A program made the position numbers and the translations under genes. Positions 1 to 5,065 of a DNA stretch of 5,065 bases are shown piece after piece (position 1 is the stretch's first letter; every line of letters starts with the position of its first letter). The DNA is from an uncultured Spirochaetia bacterium. Its GTDB lineage: Bacteria > Spirochaetota > UBA6919. The notes under the pieces were generated by a model. That model saw nothing but the letters and a program-made list of their open reading frames with translations, was not told the origin of the DNA and did not search any database. The stretch is taken from assembly GCA_913053665.1 (NCBI GenBank), contig CAJXGR010000248.1:1-5065 (forward strand). Direction: 5' to 3'.

Positions 1-675
1 AGATCCATCGCCTCAAATCTGTCTAAATACTTTATATTCCTAATAGTTATGCTAGTAACTTTATCTTGTTCTCAACAGAAAAACCCCAAGAAGAATGTCC
101 TGACAACGAATCCTGGCATTCCAAACAATATAATAAACTCAAAGTATGGTGAATTAGATATAGACCAGTTATTTAAAGATTTAGAAAAGGAGAAGTCGAA
201 AGAAAAACAATTGACCGATGAGGAGGACTACCATACAAACTGGTTTACAGTCAATGGTCAGAAACTTGAACTAAAGTTGGAGCCTTTGCAAGGGGCTAAA
301 GTACGGCTTACCCTGTTCAATCATCGAGAATCAACAACACATTTTATGAGCCCTGACTTACCGGATCAATTTGTCCATTTCATCATTCTTGATTCTTTTT
401 CACAGATGGTTACAAATAATATCCCTCAAATATCATGGAGAAACGAGGCCTACAGCAGTTTTAGCCTTAAGAAAGGTGAATCGGAAAGCATCCGACTGGA
501 TTTAAAGAAAATAGTGGATATGAGTGAACTGTCAGGAGGTTACCAACTTAAAACTGGGACATACAAAATGTATGCAGTCTATAGCGTGGGATACCCCGAT
601 AAAAGTTATTCAAACACTAGAACTCTCTGGACAGGACGGCTGGTGTCCAATGAAATTATCTTGGAATTGCCGTGA
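1..675 (+). CDS. Lipoprotein with C-terminal beta-sandwich-like domain (5' end outside the window)
   Basis: The reading frame is open from base 1, so the gene begins left of the window. The first visible Met codon (49) lies inside the signal peptide and is not the real start. Visible residues 10-22 form a hydrophobic core (KYFIFLIVMLVTLS) followed by Cys at codon 67-69, giving a lipobox L-S-C. The neighbouring TPR lipoprotein has an almost identical leader, which suggests that only about one to two residues are missing. After the Cys comes a polar Asn/Lys-rich linker, then a charged stretch (visible residues about 56-76), then about 145 residues alternating in beta-strand pattern. The last part, GTYKMYAVYS followed by LWTGRLVSNEI, resembles the closing strands of Ig-like or BsuPI-like beta-sandwich domains common in secreted proteins of unknown role. 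It is predicted to be membrane-anchored on the envelope side. Its ligand or function is not recognisable. It ends in TGA at 673-675, with no obvious terminator behind it. Confidence 0.85.
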   Translation, partial: RSIASNLSKYFIFLIVMLVTLSCSQQKNPKKNVLTTNPGIPNNIINSKYGELDIDQLFKDLEKEKSKEKQLTDEEDYHTNWFTVNGQKLELKLEPLQGAKVRLTLFNHRESTTHFMSPDLPDQFVHFIILDSFSQMVTNNIPQISWRNEAYSSFSLKKGESESIRLDLKKIVDMSELSGGYQLKTGTYKMYAVYSVGYPDKSYSNTRTLWTGRLVSNEIILELP

Positions 676-691
676 ATTAAATGACTTGTCA

Positions 692-720
692 TTGACTTTT
701 TACCCATCTATACTTAATAT
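692..720 (+). promoter_or_regulatory. Sigma70-type promoter for the TPR lipoprotein gene
   Basis: A -35 box TTGACT (692-697) is followed after exactly 17 bases by a -10 box TAATAT (715-720). Transcription would start near 727, giving a leader of about 130 nt before the ATG at 856. That leader contains the nested inverted repeat at 716-830. The -10 box itself overlaps the outer left arm of that repeat. The TTGACTTTT stretch is also found in the promoter at 1889-1917. This is inferred from consensus match and spacing only. Confidence 0.6.
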
Positions 721-830
721 TTAGGTAGTGCAAAAACTCTTAGTGATAACTCCCTGTAGAGACGCGATTAATCGCGTCTCTACAGGGAGTTGGATAAACC
801 CGTCAGTAACTGTTTTTCACTACCAATATT
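716..830. repeat. Nested inverted-repeat (MITE-like) element in the leader of the TPR gene
   Basis: Outer arms at 716-737 and 812-830 are inverted copies of each other: GGTAGTG-C-AAAAAC on the left faces GTTTTTCACTACC on the right, with one extra C on the left and AATATT at both outer ends. Inside them, TTAGTGA (740-746) faces the complement of TTACTGA (803-809). The core is a perfect palindrome at 748-791. The arrangement (imperfect terminal inverted repeats, no coding capacity, about 115 bp) is that of a small non-autonomous mobile element or a large RNA hairpin. No convincing target-site duplication is visible; GATAA at 745-749 and 793-797 overlaps the palindrome and may be chance. Confidence 0.6.
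748..791. repeat. 44-bp perfect palindrome, GTAGAGACGC-armed repeat (copy A)
   Basis: Each half is 22 bases and the two halves are exact reverse complements with no spacer. The inner 32 bases (754-785) consist of arm CTGTAGAGACGC, centre GATTAATC and the complementary arm. The same 12-base arms flank a different 8-base centre at 3002-3033, so this belongs to a repeat family within the window. It contains no U-tract that would make it a standard rho-independent terminator. If it is transcribed from the promoter at 692-720, it would fold into a stem of about 20 bp in the 5' leader of the TPR gene. Confidence 0.9.
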
Positions 831-855
831 TATTGTCACGTTTTAGGAGAGGCCC

Positions 856-1755
856 ATGAAAACCTTTATCACAAGTCCAGCTAAATACTTTATATTCCTA
901 ATAGTTATCTTGACAGCATTATCCTGTTCTCAATCCATAAGACCCGTGAACAACAGTTCAGCCAAGAATCGTGCCGTCACATCAGAAGAAATACATGTCT
1001 TGATCACTGAGAAGGTCACCTATGAGGCCATGGAAAAGCGGATCGGCCAGTACACCCGCAAGATTGCCTTGAATACAAACCGATCCGACCTTTATATCGC
1101 TCGCGGAGACGCCTACTTTAAGATACAAAAGTACGAAAAAGCCGTAAAAGACTATAGTAAAGCTATCAAGCTTCATGATACAGACGAAGCCTACTTCAAG
1201 AGGGGCTTAGCTTATGGAAGGAACGCCGATTTCGATGAAGGGATCGCTGATCTTACCACTTATATCAAGCGTCATCCAAGAAGTTCCCTGGCCTATACAA
1301 AGCGTGGCGTTCGGCATCTGTGGAAGGAAGACTTCAGGAGTGCCAAAAAGGACTTTATCACAGCCACCACCCTCGACCCCAAGAATGCTGAGGCCCATGA
1401 CGACCTTGGAGTAATCTATGCACGGCAAGCCAATCAGTCTAAAGACCCTGAGTATCAGGCAAAGATGTATGGAAAAGCGATAGAGCATTTCTTATCCACT
1501 ATCGAGGCGGATCCTACCTATCAGAAAGCCTATCATAATGTTGCCATCGCCTATTACATTACAGGCCAAAACACACAGGCTCTCCTGGCCGTTAATTATG
1601 CTCTGGACCTAAGTCCTGGTGCCCGCAACTCCTTATTCCTGAAAGTCCAAATCTTAAAGGCCCTGGGGAGGGTGGATGAGGCAAACAAGCTAGAGAAAAA
1701 AGCGGCCTATGTTCCTGAAGTCTGTCATTGGACCGAGTCTGTGCCTATGAAATAG
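856..1755 (+). CDS. TPR-repeat lipoprotein
   Basis: This 299-residue protein begins with a type II signal peptide: Lys at positions 2 and 10, hydrophobic core 11-22 and lipobox A-L-S-C with Cys24 as the predicted lipidated residue. After a Ser/Asn-rich linker come about six tetratricopeptide repeats, near residues 77-110, 111-144, 145-178, 179-220 (enlarged by a short insertion around QSKDPEY), 224-257 and a partial one at 258-285. The characteristic small and aromatic positions are visible, such as A-x-Y-x-K-R-G and A-x-x-x-L-x-P. TPR lipoproteins act as protein-interaction scaffolds in envelope assembly; the partner here is unknown. The start is well supported by AGGAG at 845-849, 6 bases before ATG. 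It lies in tandem with the first lipoprotein gene and shares part of its leader at DNA level, but it has its own likely promoter at 692-720. It ends with TAG at 1753-1755. Confidence 0.93.
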   Translation: MKTFITSPAKYFIFLIVILTALSCSQSIRPVNNSSAKNRAVTSEEIHVLITEKVTYEAMEKRIGQYTRKIALNTNRSDLYIARGDAYFKIQKYEKAVKDYSKAIKLHDTDEAYFKRGLAYGRNADFDEGIADLTTYIKRHPRSSLAYTKRGVRHLWKEDFRSAKKDFITATTLDPKNAEAHDDLGVIYARQANQSKDPEYQAKMYGKAIEHFLSTIEADPTYQKAYHNVAIAYYITGQNTQALLAVNYALDLSPGARNSLFLKVQILKALGRVDEANKLEKKAAYVPEVCHWTESVPMK

Positions 1756-1888
1756 GCAATAGTTATCCACCCGATTTCTCATGATACTGTTTTACTTTCT
1801 TTAAGTGATGAGTCAATCCTCCCACTGGATCAATATTTCAGACCCATACGGATATTATCCTGTTAAATAATCAATTCCACATTGAGCC

Positions 1889-1917
1889 TTGACTTTTCTA
1901 TCGGTTTTGCTTATAAT
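1889..1917 (+). promoter_or_regulatory. Near-consensus sigma70 promoter for the winged-helix gene
   Basis: TTGACT (1889-1894) and TATAAT (1912-1917) are separated by 17 bases, one mismatch from the ideal sigma70 promoter. Transcription would begin near 1924, so the leader to the start codon at 1945 is only about 20 nt and holds the ribosome binding site GAGGTGA (1935-1941). This is the strongest promoter-like sequence in the window. It probably drives both the winged-helix gene and the small secreted protein gene behind it. Confidence 0.75.
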
Positions 1918-1944
1918 TCTTTCAGCTTTTTATAGAGGTGAATG

Positions 1945-2505
1945 ATGGCTCACATTCATAATCTGGCCCCTAAAATATTAAACGTTCTCTATCAACACTT
2001 TATGGATGTTGATCCCGATCAATTCCTATCCATAGAGGATATCCTTAAAAAGGCTAAAACAAAAGCTCTGCCAACCAAGATTCTGGCCACTCTGAAGTAT
2101 TTAAGCTACCGTAATTATATCCAAAACAACTTTGAGAATGACAAAGTCGTCTATCAAATCACCCCTGACGGCATCGATCATTATGAAAATCCTATCAGTT
2201 CGGATGATTCAGGAAGATCGCCTATTACAATGGGCGATGGTAATACTCTAGTCGACAATGTAGTCGGTCGTGAAGTCACGATTCACCGTACTGAACTCTC
2301 AAAAACAGTGAGACGACGTATATTTGACATCCTCACCCAGGTGGAGGAAATCTTTCAATATCTGAAAAAGCAAAACTTGTTAAATGATGAGAATGAGCAA
2401 AAGTTTAAAGATTGGCATAGTGTATTAGGTAAGATGATTCACATCCATGATTTAGACGAATCCGCCGGACAAGAAGGTGTTTTCTCAGAAAAAGAAGATG
2501 TTTAA
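1945..2505 (+). CDS. Winged-helix protein with Gly/Asn linker and helical C-terminal region
   Basis: This 186-residue protein has no signal peptide and is predicted cytoplasmic. Residues about 5-80 look like a winged helix-turn-helix: helices around LAPKILNVLYQHF, SIEDILKKA and TKILATLKYLSYRNYI, then a wing with two strands ending in YQITPDGIDHYE. Residues about 93-113 form a linker (ITMGDGNTLVDNVVGREV) resembling the Gly/Asn strand linkers seen in some multi-domain signalling proteins. Residues about 115-170 are helical and charged (RRRIFDILTQVEEIF, FKDWHSVLGKM), perhaps for oligomerisation. Two adjacent ATGs exist (1942, 1945). I prefer 1945 because GAGG at 1935-1938 is then 6 bases away instead of 3. 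The gene starting at 4763 encodes a paralogue. DNA binding is inferred from the fold pattern only; the family name is not recognised. Confidence 0.85.
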   Translation: MAHIHNLAPKILNVLYQHFMDVDPDQFLSIEDILKKAKTKALPTKILATLKYLSYRNYIQNNFENDKVVYQITPDGIDHYENPISSDDSGRSPITMGDGNTLVDNVVGREVTIHRTELSKTVRRRIFDILTQVEEIFQYLKKQNLLNDENEQKFKDWHSVLGKMIHIHDLDESAGQEGVFSEKEDV

Positions 2506-2565
2506 ATTATAAAAATAGAATCTTTTGCCGATCCCTTCAAAGAACTCTTATTAAAAGGACACTTT

Positions 2566-2952
2566 ATGAAGAACTTGATATTTATTGTTTGTATCGCTTT
2601 TCTAATGACTTTATCCCTTGATAGAGCGACTGCCAAATCCGCTAAAGAAAGGCTTTTGGGGGTTTGGAAAATCTCAAAGACCCATGACCCTCAAAAAAAG
2701 CGAACCTATAAGCCCAAAAAAACTGTCACTTATCACTTCCATGATGATGGTGAGCTCATCATGTTCGATCCAGTCTTTCGAGAGAGGTCTATCTGGCAAT
2801 GGAAGCTAAAAAGAAATCTCTTGACCATTACATCAGAAATAGAGTCTACAAAAATAGTAGGCCAGATACGCTTTTCAGGTCATGACAAGTTTATTATGCG
2901 TGTCCGTCTGGGGAAAAATAAATACTTCTTATGGATGTTTGAAAGGATGTAG
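2566..2952 (+). CDS. Small secreted lipocalin-like protein
   Basis: The 128-residue product has a Sec signal peptide: Lys2, hydrophobic core 4-18 and A-T-A before Lys24 as the likely signal peptidase I site. There is a Cys at position 9, but it sits within the hydrophobic core and is not a lipobox. The mature part of about 105 residues is a single beta-rich domain. It has the opening LLGVWKIS and later YHFHDDGELIMF and WQWKLKRNLLTI, a pattern typical of small lipocalin-like domains (the 'L-x-G-x-W' start, a 'F-x-x-D-G' turn and a 'W-x-x-x-x-x-x-L-x-I' strand). A ligand cannot be predicted. The start is supported by AAAAGGA (2553-2559), 6 bases before ATG. It lies 60 bp behind the winged-helix gene with no good promoter between them, so co-transcription is likely. 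It faces the P83/100 gene convergently. Confidence 0.85.
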   Translation: MKNLIFIVCIAFLMTLSLDRATAKSAKERLLGVWKISKTHDPQKKRTYKPKKTVTYHFHDDGELIMFDPVFRERSIWQWKLKRNLLTITSEIESTKIVGQIRFSGHDKFIMRVRLGKNKYFLWMFERM

Positions 2953-2977
2953 GACGGAGGTATAGAGGGTTGCCACG

Positions 2978-3003
2978 CTGTAGAGACGGATGGCCATCTG
3001 TCT
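2978..3003. repeat. Truncated GTAGAGACG-armed palindrome (copy C)
   Basis: The left arm CTGTAGAGACGG plus centre ATGGCCAT matches copy B except for the twelfth base. The right arm is cut short to about CTGTCT, where copy B begins. The remaining 10-base stem (2984-2993 against 2994-3003) pairs fully as RNA if one G-U pair is allowed. It reads as a partial copy fused head-to-tail to the complete one. Confidence 0.7.
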
Positions 3004-3033
3004 GTAGAGACGCATGGCCATGCGTCTCTACAG
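3002..3033. repeat. 32-bp perfect palindrome, GTAGAGACGC-armed repeat (copy B)
   Basis: The arms CTGTAGAGACGC and GCGTCTCTACAG are identical to those of copy A (754-785), but the 8-base centre is ATGGCCAT instead of GATTAATC. The two halves (3002-3017 and 3018-3033) are exact reverse complements. It lies between the convergent stop codons of the lipocalin-like gene (2952) and the P83/100 gene (3052), so either transcript could read into it. Such hairpins may protect 3' ends. No T-run follows the stem on either strand, so a classical intrinsic terminator is not supported. Confidence 0.9.
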
Positions 3034-3051
3034 GATCACCCAAAAACAGGC

Positions 3052-4578
3052 TTATGGGTTGATGACTGCGTGTTTTTCTAAAGTGTCTTTTTTCAGGATA
3101 AGAATATTGCTATCCCCCTTGCCGTTGACATAAATAAAGTCCTGAAAGAAGCTTATGAACGTGTTCTCCCCAATAGGTGTTTTGGATTGAGCCACTAACT
3201 TCAGGTTTTCATCGTATTTAGCCAGATAATACTGATTATCTTCAATGCTGATAGCATAAATATGCTTGTCACGGACTTCTATAAAACTTCGCCAAAAGAT
3301 AGTTCCATCACTATGTTTGATGGGCAGAAGGGTTTTTCTGTCTAACAGACTCAGCCTATGTCTGGCATTATGATTCCCGCGATGGGTGATCACAACAATC
3401 CCCCCGGAAAAGATATCGAAGCGTCGACCACATATATTCTTGAAGGGAGATGTTTTAGTGACCCTCCCCGTGGCGGCATCGATCATGAGCATCTCATTAT
3501 TGTAATGCCCCCCCGTAATGTACTTCTTGACTTTTAGGTAATAGAGGGTGTTTCCAAAGATGTTTTTATCGACTTTCTTGTCTCGTAGGCGATCTTCACG
3601 CGCGTCCAAGTCTTTGGCCTTTCTTCTCAGGGTTTCAATGGTTTTCTTTGGGTTCTTCCTGAAATCCTTATCCAATCGATCGTTTCGGATATTATCTTTA
3701 TCGCGACCGATGTCCTTTTTCTTGTCCCGAATAGCCTTTTCCCTGTCTCGCTTGGCCTTTTCGGCATCCCTTAAGGCCTTTTCCCTTTTCAGTCGGTCTT
3801 GTTCGCTGAGTGAGTCTTTGTTTGTATTCAGATCTCTTTTTCGCTTATCAACATCCTTTCTAAGCTTCTCTAATCGGTCTTTATCTTTTTTAAGTTCATC
3901 TTCCTTCAGCTTGACAAGGTCTTTACGCTTATCCAGGTTATTATCATTCTTTCTGATCGCCTTTTCGACAGCGTCATCCGATATGGCGAATGGATCAACC
4001 TTCCCCTTGCCGTCTGCAGTCAACGGGATGAGTATCTTGGACCTACCCGGCCATTCATAGTATTTGGTGGACAGCCCCGCATTTCTGGCATTTATCTTGT
4101 TCATCACCACTGTTTTGTATTTGGATTTCAGATAGTCCACATTACCACGGTAAAAGGCGTTGTAGTAAGTGATAAAAAGAGCGAGAGTATCCCCGTTTTG
4201 TCGGGAGTAGTTGTATCTCTCTTGCAGATAGCCAGATATCATGTGGCGTACGAATATAATCGTGGTCACACCGGCGTTTCGGTCTATAGAGAAAATATCG
4301 GCTGAAAACTTATCGGGTTCTTCTTCGGACTCAACATGGGTGATTGAGTACTTATTGCCTAGCTTAAATCGATTCTTGCCGCCTTTTTCAAGGCCTGAGG
4401 CTAGTCGTGTGCCAATAGACCGGACTGCTTGAACCGTATCGCTCCGTCCTTTGGGGCCTTTATAGTTAATGAAATCTACTTTACTGGCTGATTTAAGTTC
4501 GCTCTCAGCCACGTCCAGGGAGTTTACATCGATGGACATGACAAGTATGATCATCATTGTCCAGATAGTTTTTTTCAT
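3052..4578 (-). CDS. P83/100-family spirochaetal envelope protein
   Basis: The 508-residue product starts at the ATG at 4578, where GGAGA (4586-4590) lies 7 bases upstream and MKKTIWTMMIILVMS begins a normal signal peptide, with V-N-S before Leu21 as a plausible cleavage site. A longer in-frame start at 4638 would put 20 unsuitable residues ahead of the signal and is rejected. Residues about 30-200 form the N-terminal domain (VDFINYKGPKG, SIGTRLASGL, ITYYNAFYRG), which resembles the Borrelia P83/100 and treponemal p83/100 antigens. Residues about 205-335 are an extremely charged Lys/Arg/Asp/Glu helix. Residues about 338-508 are beta-rich with propeller-like strand pairs such as LMIDAATGRV, LSLLDRKTLLPI and LAKYDENLKLV. 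It is shorter than the Borrelia protein, which is about 700 residues. It is predicted to be exported to the periplasm or cell surface; the molecular function of the family is not known. It is transcribed divergently from the winged-helix gene at 4763. Confidence 0.88.
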   Translation of the reverse strand: MKKTIWTMMIILVMSIDVNSLDVAESELKSASKVDFINYKGPKGRSDTVQAVRSIGTRLASGLEKGGKNRFKLGNKYSITHVESEEEPDKFSADIFSIDRNAGVTTIIFVRHMISGYLQERYNYSRQNGDTLALFITYYNAFYRGNVDYLKSKYKTVVMNKINARNAGLSTKYYEWPGRSKILIPLTADGKGKVDPFAISDDAVEKAIRKNDNNLDKRKDLVKLKEDELKKDKDRLEKLRKDVDKRKRDLNTNKDSLSEQDRLKREKALRDAEKAKRDREKAIRDKKKDIGRDKDNIRNDRLDKDFRKNPKKTIETLRRKAKDLDAREDRLRDKKVDKNIFGNTLYYLKVKKYITGGHYNNEMLMIDAATGRVTKTSPFKNICGRRFDIFSGGIVVITHRGNHNARHRLSLLDRKTLLPIKHSDGTIFWRSFIEVRDKHIYAISIEDNQYYLAKYDENLKLVAQSKTPIGENTFISFFQDFIYVNGKGDSNILILKKDTLEKHAVINP

Positions 4579-4762
4579 GGTAGCGTCTCCAAAATGATTT
4601 TGGTTTACTCCTCCCCTCATAAGCAAAGCATTTATCAAATATATTGAGATTCAGCCCTTAAGGAAAGTAGTTTTTTTATAAATATTTATTTAATTCTTTG
4701 ACGATAGATGGTTATATTTTCCCATGTTATTATCTCTAACTTACTCAACTAAGGACAAGATC
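4579..4762. promoter_or_regulatory. Divergent control region between P83/100 and the second winged-helix gene
   Basis: These 184 bases separate two divergent start codons and must hold the promoters for both. Toward the right, TG-T-TATTAT (4725-4733) fits an extended -10 element, placing a start near 4740. The TTGACG at 4698-4703 is too far away (24 bases) to be its normal -35. Toward the left, the AT-rich stretch 4635-4690 offers only weak candidates, for example TATATT read on the minus strand around 4639-4644 with a poor -35. A purine-rich AGGGGAGGAG lies on the minus strand at 4608-4617, about 30 bases before the P83/100 ATG, with no start codon at a suitable distance. Confidence 0.4.
4589..4603. 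promoter_or_regulatory. 7-1-7 inverted repeat overlapping the P83/100 ribosome binding site
   Basis: CCAAAAT-G-ATTTTGG is a perfect inverted repeat with a single central base. On the minus strand its last two bases (GG) are the first two bases of the GGAGA ribosome binding site of the P83/100 gene, 7 bases before its ATG. It could be a protein-binding operator-like site, or a weak mRNA stem touching the ribosome binding site. The function is inference; the symmetry is direct. Confidence 0.45.
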
Positions 4763-5065
4763 ATGAGTGACAAACATATGAACGTAAAGAAGATCTCAGA
4801 GGATGTTCTAAAGGTACTTTATGACTTCTATCGAGAGGAGGATCCCAATGACTCAGTGCCTATGATTGACCTGGAGACGCGTCTGGATCATGCTATTAAA
4901 GACATCAACGGAGCATTGACTTATCTGAAAGACAAAAGCCTGATCTCGGAGGGTGAGCTAGATGAAAACACGATGAGAAACTTCCGTATCACTCCGGAGG
5001 GCATTGACTTCGTTGAAGATCACTCTGGTGAAACCAAAGGGCCAGCATCCATTGTGATAAAAGAT
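4763..5065 (+). CDS. Winged-helix protein, paralogue of the 1945-2505 product (3' end outside the window)
   Basis: The frame is open from ATG 4763 to the right edge, giving 101 visible residues. TAAGGA (4750-4755) lies 7 bases before the start. The second in-frame Met (codon 4778) has no ribosome binding site. The visible part aligns along its length with the product of 1945-2505: VLKVLYDFYREEDPND against ILNVLYQHFMDVDPDQ, INGALTYLKDKSLI against ILATLKYLSYRNYI, and FRITPEGIDFVED against YQITPDGIDHYEN. It therefore has the same winged-helix domain (residues about 8-83). The final visible residues, GPASIVIKD, start what is probably the same strand-type linker as in the paralogue (SPITMGDG). No signal peptide is present, so it is probably cytoplasmic. 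Whether it has the same helical C-terminal part cannot be seen. It is divergent from P83/100 and could regulate it, but this is only positional inference. Confidence 0.85.
   Translation, partial: MSDKHMNVKKISEDVLKVLYDFYREEDPNDSVPMIDLETRLDHAIKDINGALTYLKDKSLISEGELDENTMRNFRITPEGIDFVEDHSGETKGPASIVIKD

Noticed and set aside
748..791. Intrinsic (rho-independent) terminator for the first lipoprotein gene
   Set aside because: The stem is perfect but is followed by TGGATAAACC rather than a T-run, it lies downstream of a likely promoter, and it belongs to a repeat family. A role in termination cannot be excluded but is not supported.
982..1488. Minus-strand open frames inside the TPR gene
   Set aside because: They are shadows of a well-supported gene with a good start, signal peptide and repeat pattern; their translations show no domain.
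1763..1771. DnaA box (TTATCCACC)
   Set aside because: It is a single 9-mer with a mismatch in the last base, with no cluster of boxes or origin-type context.
2525..2553. Promoter TTGCCG-17-TTATTA for the lipocalin-like gene
   Set aside because: The predicted start would fall at or beyond the ribosome binding site at 2553-2559, so it could not make a normally translated mRNA.
2566..2640. Lipoprotein signal for the lipocalin-like protein
   Set aside because: The only Cys (residue 9) is inside the hydrophobic core, and the place corresponding to the lipobox reads TLSLD. A normal A-T-A signal peptidase I site follows.
748..3033. CRISPR-like array from the three GTAGAGACG copies
   Set aside because: Copies are far apart or directly abutting, without regular spacers, and no cas gene is present.
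3548..4060. Long open frame of 170 codons on the plus strand, Ser/Phe/Leu-rich
   Set aside because: It lies antisense to the Lys/Arg/Asp-rich helix of P83/100. The complement of such codons naturally yields Ser/Phe/Leu codons without stops, and there is no convincing ribosome binding site.
4579..4638. Upstream start for P83/100 at 4638
   Set aside because: It would add 20 residues ahead of a complete signal peptide, and the ATG at 4578 has a well-placed GGAGA site.

Overview
This window most likely comes from a spirochaete. The best taxonomic marker is the long minus-strand gene at 3052-4578. It has a cleavable signal peptide, an N-terminal globular domain, a very highly charged helical middle and a beta-rich C-terminal domain, which matches the P83/100 antigen family. 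To my knowledge that family is found essentially in spirochaetes (Borrelia, Treponema and free-living relatives). The DNA is moderately AT-rich, Shine-Dalgarno sites are clear, and three of the four proteins whose N-terminus is visible or nearly visible on the envelope side carry obvious export signals. No phage, transposase, CRISPR, tRNA or rRNA gene is visible.

Layout. 1-675 (+) is the 3' part of a lipoprotein gene whose start lies left of the window; it has a beta-sandwich-like domain. 676-855 holds a good sigma70-type promoter and a nested inverted-repeat element with a 44-bp perfect palindrome at its heart. 856-1755 (+) is a TPR lipoprotein whose signal-peptide DNA contains a 28-bp stretch identical to that of the first gene. 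1756-1941 carries a near-consensus promoter (TTGACT-17-TATAAT). 1945-2505 (+) is a cytoplasmic winged-helix protein with a Gly/Asn-type linker and a helical C-terminal region. 2566-2952 (+) is a small secreted lipocalin-like protein, probably in the same transcript. 2953-3051 separates convergent genes and contains one full and one truncated copy of a palindrome with the same arms as the upstream one but a different centre. 3052-4578 (-) is the P83/100-family protein. 4579-4762 is a divergent control region. 4763-5065 (+) is the start of a second winged-helix protein, a clear paralogue of the 1945-2505 product, cut by the right edge.

How the genes fit together. The exported products (two lipoproteins, a lipocalin-like protein and P83/100) look like periplasmic or outer-envelope proteins. 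The two winged-helix paralogues surrounding P83/100 are the only candidates for local regulators or cytoplasmic partners, but no regulatory link is shown by the sequence. I do not recognise a known defence, secretion or metabolic system. The points most worth a second look are the GTAGAGACG-armed palindromes with exchangeable 8-bp centres, the nested inverted-repeat element in the leader of the TPR gene, the paralogous winged-helix/linker family, and the hairpin that overlaps the P83/100 ribosome binding site.
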